A stretch of 64,000 bases of DNA, taken from positions 7,264,501 through 7,328,500 of the forward strand of contig OW285190.1 in assembly GCA_935421135.1 (NCBI GenBank), given 5' to 3'. The stretch is from Bugulina stolonifera (lineage: Eukaryota; Bryozoa; Gymnolaemata; Cheilostomatida; Bugulidae). The notes below the pieces were generated by a model. The model made no database searches, was not told the origin of the DNA, and worked only from the letters and a program-made list of their open reading frames with translations. The position numbers were made by a program, and so were the translations under genes. This document shows, piece after piece, positions 50,001 to 61,940 of this stretch; position 1 is the stretch's first letter, and the number at the start of each line of letters is the position of its first letter.

Positions 50001-53000
50001 TAGATCAAACTCTTCTTAAGCAAAACCAGAAGTCCTCGAACCTTCACAATGGCAGGGATTATTGGTGTTAACAAAACGCTTGGATTGACGGTAACTGTTA
50101 CTTAAGATTTACAATCAATGAATGGAGAATACCCAGATAGAACTCTCAATTGGAGATTGATTGAAGGTTTTCAATTAGCATTTTGGTTAATTTTAAGCCT
50201 TCTAAACAACTTCAGAACTGGTTGTTGTTAGGATAGCCAGCGCTACATTGTATGTTAAACATATAGTCATTCCTTTTGATGACCATTACAATCGTATGGT
50301 CATCAAAAGGAATTGAGTTGGGTTGGGCGCACAATTGTTACAACTTCATTTTTCTCAAAAACTGAGGTAAATGTTCAAGAGTGAGCAATAAAGTTATACC
50401 TACATTCTATTTTATCCCTAAGCATAAAATAGTTTTATTTTTAGGAGATTTGCAGTGCAAAATTGTTACAAGTCATATTCCATTGCATGCATTATTGTTA
50501 CAAGTGTAACTTGTTACATTGTTGCGCCCGACGCTTTGTTCATGCAGCTGCAGGATCCTAACATAATGTTACCATTGTTGACTGAAATTCAACCTTTCTT
50601 CCACAGTTTGCCTAGCATAACTTTCCATAAGCATGTGGTTTTGTTTATGTTAGTGTCATGTGATTACAATGCCCTATTTCATTGGCTTGTGTAATATCCT
50701 GTCATTTATGGAGGGAAAAATGAATGATAGTAGAAGTTGTAGGAGAAGACTCAATGTCATCAATGATTCAGATGTTCTACAAGAAATAGGTAAGACTACT
50801 AGTCTAATACTCTAAAGATATAATGCAAGCAAATTATGTAAATGTTATGTAAATACAGAATGCACTATTGAAAAGATAGGCCCTTGTTAACCAAAATGTG
50901 TTAACTCTGGTGCTGAAATCTGTGTTCTCACTAGGCATCGTATGTAATCTTGATCAGCAAATACAGTAATTACTTTTAGTTGTATTGCAAACTTGAATCG
51001 TATAAGTAAATAAATATTTCAGTATGATATATATATTATATGCAGTTTAATAATTATAATATAATATATTATGTATGTTGATAAATGTACAGTATATTAT
51101 AATATGACAGTAGTGGTAAGGGACAGTGCTTGTTTATTCCAGGAAACTCTAGAGAAGACTTAGGAGACAGCCCCAGTGAGAATGAGAATTATGATTCAGA
51201 TGTAGATTCCGAGTATCCAGACCCAGGCAGTGCATTATCCTACTCTAGCTCAAGCAATGATGATGAACAGTTGTTTCTCCCTGCACAGGCAGCAAAAGAA
51301 GGTGAACAGTGTATCACTTCACCACTCGCTGCCCAATCTACTCCTACAATTTTATCAGTGCCAGACAGCTCTATCTCACCTCAACTTTCTAATGAGCAGC
51401 AAGAAGGGCCAACACCAGCTTCCAAGAAGAGGGCTAGAAAGCGAGTGCAAAACAAACAAAGCTGGAAACGATATAAGAAATCAAAAGAATTCAATGAAGG
51501 TTTTCAGCGTAGAGAAGGCCAACAGGTAAAACGTTCCATTGGTAACCGCTGCACATGCAAACGTAAAAGTTGCCACAGTATAACTGATGCTCAGCGTCAA
51601 CAAATTATGGACACTTTTTGGTCAGAACACTCTACCGAAAGAAAAAGACATGCTTTTATAGTGGCCCATACGGAAAGAAAAAGCAACGAGGGGTGATAAA
51701 TCCTACTTATAAGAGAAGAGACAATGTTAGCTACCATCTGAGTGTAGGCAGCTACAAAGTGCCAGTCTGTGAAAGCTTCTTTATTAGCACATTAGGAATC
51801 AGTAAACGCATGATACACTATAACCTTGAAAAAACAATCAATGGCATACGACAGCCTAAGCCAGTAAAACACGCTGCTATTAAAACTCCAGAATCGGTCT
51901 TTAATATAATCATCAGTCACATTAAAAGCTTCCCCACTGTTGAGAGTCATTACTGTCGCCAAGACACTAAGCGTGACTACCTAGAATCCTCTCTCAATAT
52001 CCGAATGATGTACAGGCTCTGCTGTGAACAGAACCCGACCAGCCCTCCAAGTGAGACTTACTACCGTAAGGTATTTAATGAAAACTTCAATCTAGGATTT
52101 CATCAACTAACCAAAGATATGTGCGATACATGTGACGCATATAAAAAACACAAGAGAAATTCTACACTATCAGCAGAAATTGAAGAGAAGCAAGCTGCTC
52201 ATCTCCGCCGAAAACAGACCGCTCGCACAAGTAAAGAGGCAGATAAGGCCCTCAGTGGCTCCACTATAACAGTATGCTTTGATTTGCAGCAGGTACTAAC
52301 TGTTCCTCGACTGTTCGCTGCTAAGTCATATTACAAGAGGAAATTAAACATGTATAATTTGACATTCTATTAAATGCAAACAAAAATTGGGCACTGTTTT
52401 ACCTGGACTGAAGCGGAGGCGGGACGTGGGGCAAACGAGATAGCAAGCTGCGTTGTCAAGTATCTTGAGCAGTTGGATGAATCTGCTAGCTATAACCATG
52501 TAATTTTGTACAGCGATACTTGAGCCGGACAAAATCGTAATAGGCATCTTATTACGGCAATAGTAGCATTCCTAAATCGCTCACGTAACATTAACAAAGT
52601 GGAACAGAAGTACTTTGAATCAGGACACACCCACATGGAATGTGACAGTATGCATAGTGCAATTGAAGAAAATTTTAAAAACAAAGAAATGGATCTACCA
52701 TCGGACTACATAGCTTGTATGAAGACAGCAAAGAAAATCAGCAGCAAGCCTTATACGGTAACCGAAATTTGTCATTCTGATATTGACAACTACGCCGAGT
52801 TAAACAACAGTGCTTTCACATCAACTGCTTTTAATGGCATTATTAAATTTCACCATATTTTATATCAGAAGCCATTAACTGGGAATGATACAGAAGTGTA
52901 GATGAGCGCAGAAATAGGTGGAGCTAAAGAGATGATTAGTTACAGAAACCGTGGAGGGAAAGTCAATCTACAAAATGTCTCAAAGGCTTACCAAAATCCA

Positions 53001-53978
53001 CCAGGAATACCAACTGACAAAAAAGCGACATTCTCAGTTTGCTCGATCAAATGACAAACAAAACCATTGCTAAGCTCTATTACAGTAGCCTTTAATAACA
53101 CCTTCTAATAGTCATTAATACTAAGTATGTTATGCATTTATTCAATTTTATTACTGGCCAATATATAGAATTTATTACATACCAACTTTGTTTCATTGTT
53201 GCTTTTCATTTAATTATGAATGCAAATTTTATGCTAAATTGCTGCACTACAGTGTAGGTCACTGTTGGGTGCAACAATGTAACAAGTATCAGTTGTTACA
53301 AAAGTTCATGATTAGGCGTTACATGTAAGAATGTAACAACTTCCATACAGCTTAGCCTAAGTCACTAATATTCTTGACAAATGTTTTAAATTATGTGGTT
53401 TGATATTCTAAACCCTTCTCAAAAGTTTCAGACCTGCATATGCAATCCAAGATTCAGAAAATGATTTTATCCAACAATCATGCATTTTTACACTATAACC
53501 TATAATGAAGTTGTAACAATTTTGCGCCCAACCCACGTAGCAGGGCATGCATGTAGAATCTTAATAAGGCATGATCAGGAGATTGGCTGTGCTATGACGT
53601 CATACATAAACTGTAAAGTGCTAAAAATAATTGCTTGTCTTTTGTTGAATCTGAAATGATGCACATTTTTGTGAATGGGAAAACAGTTTTATTGTATTTC
53701 AATTGTATCTCTGTACCTCAATGTTTTTCTGTCTATTTTAAAAAAAAGAGTATCAAATACTTGAATAGGTTATCTCCTGCATTGATTTGCTGTTCTTATC
53801 GGATGGTTTTCATCTGCAGTTGTGAGAACTCCATTTTTCAACAGCATTGCTTCTGCACTATATAGGTAGAGAACAATATTACTGTGGGCAACCATTTACA
53901 TTTGTACTTGCACTGTACTTGCAGATAGTGAGTGGGGCGATAACCTACTACATAGTGATGGTTCAGTTTAATGGATAA
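47089..53978 (+). CDS. GRL-B: gustatory-receptor-like seven-TM receptor
   Basis: Exons 47089-47266, 47586-48385, 49643-49717, 50004-50090, 53925-53978; phases 1, 0, 0, 0; 397 residues, the same as GRL-A. N-terminus MEVPMLSAGDQRHSYTYPLR, then GLVYLALWWPGDYTS at the start of exon 2, LHLRLCHLVKEADVLFRVYL, exon 3 AAEPYGDLLNLLDEDT, exon 4 FLSKTRSPRTFTMAGIIGVN, exon 5 IVSGAITYYIVMVQFNG and TAA. No inactivating change seen. Intron 2 holds a hAT-type element and intron 4 a 3.2-kb transposon, so the last exon lies 3.8 kb from exon 4; it would be missed without paralogue comparison. Same family and likely role as GRL-A. Confidence 0.88.
48685..49562. mobile_element. 878-bp hAT-type nonautonomous element in GRL-B intron 2
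   Basis: Terminal inverted repeats CAGGGCCGTAGTGCC and GGCGCTACGGCCCTG. Flanks GTTAAACC (48677-48684) and ATTAAACC (49563-49570) form an 8-bp target duplication with one change. The right end is strikingly GC-rich (CTGGACCCC repeats). No transposase. Confidence 0.9.
50269..50313. repeat. Perfect hairpin, 18-bp arms
   Basis: ATTCCTTTTGATGACCAT and its exact reverse complement around a 9-base centre, a few bases outside the left end of the intron-4 transposon. Confidence 0.9.
50320..53534 (+). mobile_element. 3.2-kb DNA transposon in GRL-B intron 4
   Basis: Bounded by ~30-bp terminal inverted repeats: GGGTTGGGCGCACAATTGTT.. at 50320 and ..AATTTTGCGCCCAACCC ending at 53534, both with AACTTCATT further in. 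Subterminal relatives of the same motif occur at 50457, 50494-50530 (TTGTTGCGCCCGAC) and 53268-53345, as for transposase-binding sites. It encodes the broken transposase at 50708-52901. No clear target duplication was found. It is likely related to the DUF7869/Sola-like group, but the superfamily assignment is tentative. Confidence 0.8.
50708..52901 (+). pseudogene. Transposase (DUF7869-like, RNase-H fold), broken
   Basis: Exon 1 50708-50789 joins in phase to an exon starting at 51143 (GNSREDLGDSPSENENYD). An acidic N-terminus and a basic segment are followed by a Cys-rich stretch (NRCTCKRKSCHSI), then GSYKVPVCESFFISTLGISK, FHQLTKDMCDTCDAYKKH, ITVCFDLQQVLTVP and EAGRGANEIASCVVKYL. This order fits a widespread animal transposase-derived family with DUF7869. 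Lesions: a one-base frame change near 51640-51670, a TAA at 52371-52373 and a TGA at 52521-52523 in the conserved AGQNRN motif, where Cys is usual before it. The homology ends at the stop at 52901. Not active itself. Confidence 0.75.
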
Positions 53979-54039
53979 CACTGAGGCAGTTTGATGGGAC
54001 TCTGTAGCTAATAGTGTTTTAGATGCAACAGTATGTAAC

Positions 54040-54460
54040 TTACCATTAGTAACTCTGTACATATTGTAACTGTAATAGCATATACTTTATCTAGTAACTC
54101 TGTAACTATTGTATCTGTAACAGTATATATCTTACTATCTAGTAACTCTGTAACTACTGTAACTGTAACAGTATGTACCTTACTATATAGTAACTCTGTA
54201 ACTACTGTATCTGTAATAGTATATACCTCACTATCTAGTAACTCTGTAACTATTGTAACTGTGACAGTATACACCTTAATATATAGTAACTCTGTAACTA
54301 CTGTAACTGTAACAGTATATACTTTACTATCTAGTAACTCTGTAACTATTGTAACTGTAACAGTATATACTTTACTATGTAGTAAATCTGTAGCTATTGT
54401 AACTGTAACAGTATATATCTTACTACCTAGTAACTCTGTAACTACTATATATCTAGCATT
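54040..54460. repeat. 48-bp minisatellite downstream of GRL-B
   Basis: About nine units of the same 48-bp repeat as after GRL-A (AGTAACTCTG at 54093, 54141 and on), beginning about 65 bp after the GRL-B stop codon. Confidence 0.92.
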
Positions 54461-55628
54461 ATTATGCTTTATAGTCTAATAAACTGATGTGTCCTGTAAC
54501 GCCAACAGTAAATAGATCTGTAATGACACTTTATATCATACCACTGATGACCTAGAGACCACATTGTATTATAAAAACTTTAATATCATGTACTAACGGA
54601 ATTCAAAATCTCACATAAAGAGAAGGTATGTGTGTACATATATACATTATATACCTCATATGCATTGTAACATACATTTCTCACTTGTGTTAATAGCCAC
54701 TTTGACATTATTTTAGGTGTGAATCTACATAGTAGGATATTACGGTGCAAATCAACAATAATCATAAAAAATGTAAATTGTCAAGGACGAGCCCTTCGAC
54801 AGTCATGTACACTGTGATTTCTTATCAACAATAGACTTGTTAAAAAGCAATCTGGTTTTATGTGTTGATTATATATACATGTATATGGTTACAAAATTGC
54901 TATTTTGTCAAACTTAGAGTGAGAATATTACATCATACACCAACAAATTGTTTACAAGAATTAATTAGCCAATGAGTGTGCTGTTAGTCAATGAAAACTA
55001 CTACAGGTAGGTGAGTATAATTTTTTTGCAGCTGTAATAAAGCAAGACATAAAGTTTTCAGTATACAAACTTAGTTAGATGCTGCTCTGTGCACTAGACT
55101 GGAGTGCAAGTTTGCTTAAAATATGGTAAAGAACAAAATCTATCCTCTTTGCCACTTGGTCCAGCACCTACCATAATATTTATTTTGAGAAAAATCTTAA
55201 GATATGTAAATGAAGGTCTCCTAGGGACTGAACAATTCCCTCCGGGACTGAGACTAGCATAATAGTATAACTAGCATGTCAACAATAGTTATAATACTAA
55301 ACAACTTGGTCAACAAAAATGAGCACTGTAGCATTATGGTTTTAGGAAATGTACCAGGTAATTCTATGAAAAAATTATGGCATTAGAATTATTTTGAACT
55401 GAACTAACCTGTGTATTAATACACAATTATAGATGTCAATAATTATTATGAATACAGCACATATTCATGTTTCTAATTATGCATAATTTACATGTACTAT
55501 ACATGTGCAATGTAGATGTACATGAACTCAATCAATCTAACATCCCATCTTCAGAGAGTCTTTAGACTTATAGCAACATACGTGCATTTAATTCCATTGA
55601 TTCAAATTTAATAAAGAACATAGACAGC
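54461..55628. other. Intergenic between GRL-B and GRL-C
   Basis: AT-rich sequence, no gene, no repeat family recognised apart from short ACATGT palindromes. It must hold the GRL-C promoter. Confidence 0.5.
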
Positions 55629-56076
55629 ATGGCAGGCACACAGAGCTATGACTACACTCTCCCTTTGAGAGTTTTACTGATCATAGTTGGATCATATTCT
55701 GTCAGACATGAGCAGAGAATTTTAACAATGATATCTTCGGCATATCATCTGATATGTTGTATTCTTCTGGTTCTAACATCAGTTACAGGTTAGTGGTAGC
55801 ATTATTTCTCTCTGAAATTTGAAGCATAACTTGCAAACCATGATGATGACGCAGTGCAGGAATTGTTTTGTATTCATATTTATATATAAATTTCCAAATT
55901 GGTATGGCATTGTCTATTGTACAAATTTAAACAGGAAAGTGACACTGTATGTTGTCGATTTGCAGTTTCAAAGATGGTCCTCAAACTCTAGATTAGTAGT
56001 TCAATTAGTGGTTTAATCAATCAATCAATAATGACGATCGATCGATCAATCGATCGATCAATCAATCGATCGATCG

Positions 56077-56108
<32 letters not shown>

Positions 56109-59100
56109 GTCAATGAATGAATGAGCCAATCGATCAATCTCAATTTTTCATTGTGATAGGCTTGGTTTATCTGATTTGTTGGTGGCCTGGAGATTATGCC
56201 TCTCTGCTGGAGATCTTAGAACCTATTGACGTACTGCACTGGTATTTTACTCGCATGGTTATTAGCTGGATCTTCTTCTATATCTCTCATCAAAGGAAAG
56301 GGATATTTCATCTCCTCAGAGAAGTTGAAGTAGTTTCAAATGCAGTGGTTTTAAGAGGTGTGAGAAGGAAACCTCTAAAAGAAAGAATTATTCATATTTT
56401 AATCGTCGCTTTGGCGTCAGTTGTAACTGTGTTCATCACGAGTTTCAAACTAAGAGAAATATTGTCCAATATGGACCTAAATAAGTTATTTAGATTTGAA
56501 ATCTCATCCAATCAGAGCCTTCCTGATGCTACAATTGTAGTAATGAAAGGTATATCATGGAGCGGTAATATGCTGATATCTTTTCAGTGGTCGTTTCAGG
56601 CGGCGTTTTTTCTAAGTACATGTCTCACTCTATGGACGCTAATGTCTGACTTCAACCAACACTTTCGAGAACGAGTGACTGAGTCAGCAGAACAAACAAT
56701 TACGAAGATAGAGGTGTACAGAAACTTACATTTACGACTCTGTAATCTCATCAAAGAAGCTGATGCTCTTTTTCGATTTTATCTTGCTGTTACTATTCTC
56801 AGCAATGTTGTGGCCATGTTGATAAATCTGTATGCACTCTCAACAGCTAGGTATACAACAGCTAATTTTGGAAAGGGTTTATTAAAGTCACTATGGGTCA
56901 TTCTTGGTGTCATGTTGACAACCCTATTTATTGCTTTCTCACAGAAAATACAAACATTGGTGAGTGAACCAAAAGTGCCATTCCCCATTCTGTCGCTTCA
57001 TGTAGTCACTTTATCTTGTTTCTTTGTTTGATAACACTCAATTGCATGTAGACAATGATTTAGTAGCCATATTCGAACATGTAAAAACGCAGCGCCAGGG
57101 TTTGAATATGTTCTAATTCATTTTTATACTGGCATGCATTCCTAATTATTACCTCTCTCTTTAGGGTCAAATATTCAAGCAACCACTTCCCTCTTAAATT
57201 TATTTTAAGTCCCTACTGAATTCAAATATCGCTAGAATTTGTATTACAAGCAATTATATTTTGTAACTTATATAAAAGGTATTTAGCTTATTCTAATTGT
57301 TAATTCAGTGCTTTCCCTCGCAACTACACATTGTACATGTACATTATACATATTGTGTGGTGCTTCAGTCAGGAGAACTATATGATGATCTATTAAACCT
57401 TATGGATGATGGTATTGAGGTTACAGCCACTCAGAGTCATCAGGTATGATTAAATTCATGATCACATTCATTTTGTTATCTTTATTTGCAATAGTCACTG
57501 AATGGAACTGATCATCTTCCAGAATCATTAAAAGGTGTAGAAAACAAAATTGGTAGTTTACACACATCATGGGCTTTGATTACATGCACGTTGTAAAATC
57601 CATTCTCAACCCTCCCTATGGCAATTGATTTACATGTATGTACATTGTACATGTAGGTATCTCATTCCTGGTTATTTAAGGTTCGCTCTTGGTTAATGTA
57701 CTAGAAAAACAAGCATTCAATAAATTTTCCGGTCAAACGTAGCCTATACATTAAAAATTCTATTATACATGTATACGTATATAGTATTCTCCAAAGTTTT
57801 CTAATAGCAGCCTTTACAGGAGATGACATTCCTATGTACATGTTTTTATTATGCAGTGGAACTTGCTCAATTCAGCCTCGGATAATTCAAAAAATTGGTT
57901 GGTTCAAACTACTAGCCTTGGTCCCTGCCGAGCACTATAATATTGTAATGGTTGTTGGGTTTTAGTACTGTCGTCCTAAGTTGACTCCCGAGTCCAAAAT
58001 GAAGTGCCTATGAGTGGTGCTAGGCCTTCTCATTACATGAAAGATTAACAGGTACCAGTAGTCAAATAACTACCAAAGACGACCCATATGATCCCGAGTC
58101 GATGCTTGTATGCTATACTGAGAAAAAGAGTAATCCGACATAGTAGGAAGTTCGGGTTGCAAGGTCGAAGACCTTAACAACTAGAATGACCTAACGACGA
58201 AGTGAAAGTCTCTGTATATAAGTATAGATGTGTCTTTATTGAGATCCAAGCATGAACTGAGACAACAAATAGAAAAACAATGCCCTTCATATAGTAATAA
58301 AACTTCCGGAAGAAGTTCCGGTAAAAAGGCCGACGTAGTGTGGTAAAAAGACGACGTAGTGTCGTCCGGAAATTGTGCAACAATATGGCAGCCGGAAGCC
58401 CGAGGGCCGACCCAAAATAGGTTGGGTTTGACAAAAGATGCTTAAAATCATCTAGATCATATGCAAAATCAATATCAAGTATTTCTGAGAGGTCGGGCCT
58501 CTTTACATGGGTATAAAAAGCAGTATAATGACCCAGTAATGCTTTATACAAGTATGTAATTGATGTAGTTACCAGTGTATGATTAGGCATACATAACAGT
58601 GTAGGTATGGGTGTAGGTATGAGTATCAAAACAGCTAAGTGCAAGAGAACAAGTGTTAGATAAGTAGTGCTGTGGTAACTACTAGGCACTTAGGGTGCTA
58701 TAAGGTCCATCAGGGTGACTGGAGTCATATGTAAAAATGTCCTGAACCATTACAATATAATGCTTTCAAGTAAGTGAAGTGATCTTACAATTCAAACTCA
58801 TGCCTAGTTCAAACCAATTACGACAGTCCCTTGGAGTTTGAATTAAGCAAGCTTAATTGTATTTCAGATCTTGTTGTTCTTGAGCAAAACAGAAGATCCA
58901 GCAGGTTTAACAATGGCAGGAGTTGTACCTGTTGACAAGACACTTGCATTGACTGTGAGTTTTAATCTACACAATCCAGAGTCACTATAACATGTTGACC
59001 AGTTTCACTTGCTAAATTACTAAAGTCGCCGATTAGTAACCATTTGTACAGTTATAATAAAACTACAGCACATGTACAATGTACATGTAGGTGCTGTGTG

Positions 59101-59508
59101 ATTAATATAGAAATTATTTTCAATTCAGTAGATGTAACTATTGCATGATATCTGAATGCTGGGCCACCTTGCTGTGGGCCTATATACGTGTAGACTGAAA
59201 TACGCTATAACTCTTCACTGCCTAAATAAGTCTTGATGGAGACTGTATAATATACAGTGTATTTCCACTGAATACTGCCCAAAATAAGGCTCATAGAAAT
59301 TTTGCAGTCAATTGATTTTGCTGCGCTCACCAATTCAACAAAGCACACTGTATGTCAATAATAGAAAATGGCCGATTAGAACGGTCAAATTGAAATTAAC
59401 CACAATGGAAGTATTTTTCTAACAGTTCTCATAAAGTGCTTGTGTATTTTGTAGATAATGAGTGGGATGATAACCTACTGCATAGTTATGGTTCAGTTTA
59501 ATGGATGA
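55629..59508 (+). CDS. GRL-C: gustatory-receptor-like seven-TM receptor
   Basis: Exons 55629-55788 (160 bp, six codons shorter than in paralogues), 56160-56959, 57369-57443, 58868-58954, 59455-59508; phases 1, 0, 0, 0; 391 residues. The N-terminus MAGTQSYDYTLPLRVLLIIV lacks most of the SAG-RRH motif. Exon 2 starts GLVYLICWWPGDYAS; LWTLMSDFNQHF and LHLRLCNLIKEADALFRFYL are present. Exon 4 is ILLFLSKTEDPAGLTMAGVV; exon 5 has TYCIVMVQF, one change from A, B and E. No inactivating change seen. Intron 1 ends in an ATCA/ATCG microsatellite. In intron 3 a MITE end lies only 8 bp from the exon 4 acceptor. Same family and likely role as GRL-A. Confidence 0.88.
56012..56146. repeat. ATCA/ATCG tetranucleotide repeat in GRL-C intron 1
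   Basis: (ATCA)n mixed with (ATCG)n and ending in GAATGAATGA units. It stops about 15 bp before the exon 2 acceptor TTGTGATAG, where the branch point and pyrimidine tract should lie. Confidence 0.92.
57854..58859. mobile_element. Tc1/mariner-like MITE, copy 2, interrupted by R1
   Basis: Reverse orientation of the 42458-42864 MITE. The left part (CAGTGGAACTTGCTCAATTCAGCC to GAGCACTATAAT) and the right part (ATAATGCTTTCAAGT to AATTAAGCAAGC) match it on either side of the R1 insertion at 57942-58756. The right terminal repeat is degraded (GCTTAATTG for GTTCCACTG). Confidence 0.88.
57942..58756 (-). repeat. LTR-like repeat R1, copy iv, nested in the MITE
   Basis: 815 bp, perfect 12-bp inverted ends ATTGTAATGGTT and AACCATTACAAT, flanked by ATAAT on both sides (57937-57941 and 58757-58761). 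The uninterrupted MITE at 42458-42864 provides the empty site (GAGCACCATAATGGCTTC in the same orientation). Reversed signals: TCTTTATTGAGATCC and CTTCATATAGTAATAA. Confidence 0.88.
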
Positions 59509-60318
59509 CAGTCAGACAGTATGATGTGACTCTCTCAGTGATACTCTGTAACTTTTGTATTTGCAACAGTATATACCTTACTATCTAGTAACTCTATAAA
59601 TATTGTAACTGTAACAATATACATGTATGATATATTCTGAATCTGTTATTACTGCAATGCGTTTGACTTTTTGACTTATATTGCACTACAGTTACACCCA
59701 CATTGTACATGTAGATGTACATGTACGTGTTGGCTTAAATGTTACATTACTGGGATGCGCTGTTTAGGCTATACAAAGGTTACTACACGTACATGTATAG
59801 GTGCACATGTACTTGTATACCATGGTCTTTGTGTATACAATGTGTGGTTAATTTTCTACTTTGAGCATTGTTTGCTATTTTCAACCAAATACAGTGCTAA
59901 CTCATCTAACCATCAAAAGAAATTGAAACAGACCTTATGACACTTCTTTCTCACTCGATATTCAATGATCCATCTACGTAACACAATACTCAATACAATG
60001 ATACAGGGTGTGCAATATCGAGGCATAGTGCCAAGATCATGATGCTACAAGTAACTTATAATTCTAACAATCAAGGTTTCTAAGTTATATTAAGCAAGTA
60101 AATCTCATGCATACTTTAAATTCCACGCTCATATTGTTAACACTTTGTTTTAACAATAACAAAATTTAATTTAAGTACACATCATCATGTTAGTCTTGCT
60201 CTTCTACATGACTGTACTAAGACATTATCTGAATTGTGCAAAAAGAGATCATTTGACTGCTAGACTGAAGTAAGTATATTTACATGACTTGTAGTAAGAT
60301 TGCAGTGCACAAGAAATT

Positions 60319-61040
60319 ATTGTAATGGTTACGCACAGTCTTCCTCAACCACCTGACACTAACTATAATGCGTACCCATATGTATATCTGCTTGTATTCA
60401 TTGCTACTTAGTTGAATATTGTTTGTATACCTGAATATGGCATTACTGAGTCATTATACTGCTTTTTATACCCATGTAAAGAGGCCCGACCTCTTAGAAT
60501 TACCTGATATTCATTTTGTATAGGATTTGGATGATTCTAAGCAGCTTTTGTAATAACCCGACCCATTTTGGGTCGGCCATCGGGCTTCCGGCTGCCATGT
60601 TGTTGCGCAATTTCTGGGTGACCCTACGTCGTCTTTTCCCAACACTACATCGGCCTTTTTACCAGAACTTCCTCCGGAAGTTCTCTTACTATATAAAGGG
60701 CATTGTTTTTACGGTTGTTGTCTCAGTTCTTGCTTGGATCTCAATAAAGACACATCTATACTTATATACAGAGACTTTCACTTCGTAGATAGGTCATTCT
60801 AGTTGTTAAGGTCCTCGACCTTGCAACACGAACTGCCTACTAGGTCGGATCACTTTCTTTCTCAGTATAGTAAACAAGCATTGACTTGGGATCATATGGG
60901 TCGTCTTTGGTAGTTCTTTGACTACTGACACCGATCAATCTTTCATGTAATGAGAAGGCCTAGCACCACTCATAGGCACTTCACTTTGGACTCGGGAGTC
61001 GTCTTAGGACGACCATACCAGAAACCAAAAACCATTACAT
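60319..61040 (+). repeat. LTR-like repeat R1, copy v
   Basis: Starts ATTGTAATGGTTACGC and ends AACCATTACAT; carries GACCTCTTAGAATTACCTGATA, CTATATAAAGGGCATTG, AATAAAGACACATC and CTTTCATGTAATGAGAAGG in the family order. 722 bp. Confidence 0.8.
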
Positions 61041-61077
61041 CATTACCAAACGTCCATCACTAATGTGCAGTATCATG

Positions 61078-61200
61078 CATCGAAGGTGTAGTGGTTAACT
61101 CGCAGTCCTCAGGGTCACAGGTTCAATCCCCACACACTTCTATTGTGAAGGATGAGCTTTTCCACTCAGAGCCCAGCTCTTAATCACTCATGTAAGTTTT
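61078..61200 (+). repeat. tRNA-derived SINE, copy 2
   Basis: A box GGTGTAGTGGTTAACTCGC and B box AGGTTCAATCCCC, 30-odd bases apart, then TTCCACTCAGAGCCCAGCTC as in the copy at 1480-1610. It is not a functional tRNA: I see no matching acceptor stem. Confidence 0.65.
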
Positions 61201-61874
61201 AGCTTTAGAGGTCTGTTAAGAAAGATAACCAAGTACATTAGGATGGCTAAATTCATAGCAGTAATAAAAAGTATCAGGTAATTATACATTGTATATACAA
61301 TTCTACAATGTGTCTGCTATTATAGACACTTTTATTTTACCAATTGTAATCTTAAGATGTTTTCCCTTCTAGCTTATATTCCCATCTATGGTTTAGCTTT
61401 CCCCAATTTTCACAAACCAAGAAACTTGGGAAATATTACTAATAGGTTAATGAAATGTAGAATGATATTCCATGTACGCTAATATACTTACAAGTATATT
61501 CCTTTCTAAATTACTTTCATGTAATTAAAATACTGTATCTTCAATAGCTGAGATTGCATGTTTAAATTTAGACAAGTAGTAATTAGGTTTACAATGATTT
61601 TAAATAATTAAACAGGATTTTTACCAAAGCAGTTACTAGGTTTACTGAGTCTAAGGGAATGGTTGCTGGCTCATGAACATTATGAAAGAGTAGACAAAGT
61701 AATAAAGAGAGGACAACTTTCTTTATCATAAATGATTCATGAGTACCGATGTCTTCAACTTATTGGAATCAGTTCAACCCCTATGTCCAATGTTTCAAGT
61801 GTGATTATATGGGAGTATGCGATGTGTACCCTAGTGTTAATGGCTAGCTTTTCCCATAAAGTCACTGCTGATCT

Positions 61875-61940
61875 GATACTGTAATGGTAGAGTGCTGGAA
61901 TACCACTCATAGGAACATGGGTTGAATCCCACCAAAGCAA
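61875..61940 (+). repeat. tRNA-like element (second SINE type)
   Basis: AATGGTAGAGTGCTGG (A box) and ATGGGTTGAATCCCACC (B box). The body after it differs from the first SINE family. A decayed tRNA pseudogene is the alternative. Confidence 0.45.

Noticed and set aside
61078..61140. Functional tRNA gene
   Set aside because: Only the pol III boxes fit; I see no closed acceptor stem, and the body matches another SINE copy.
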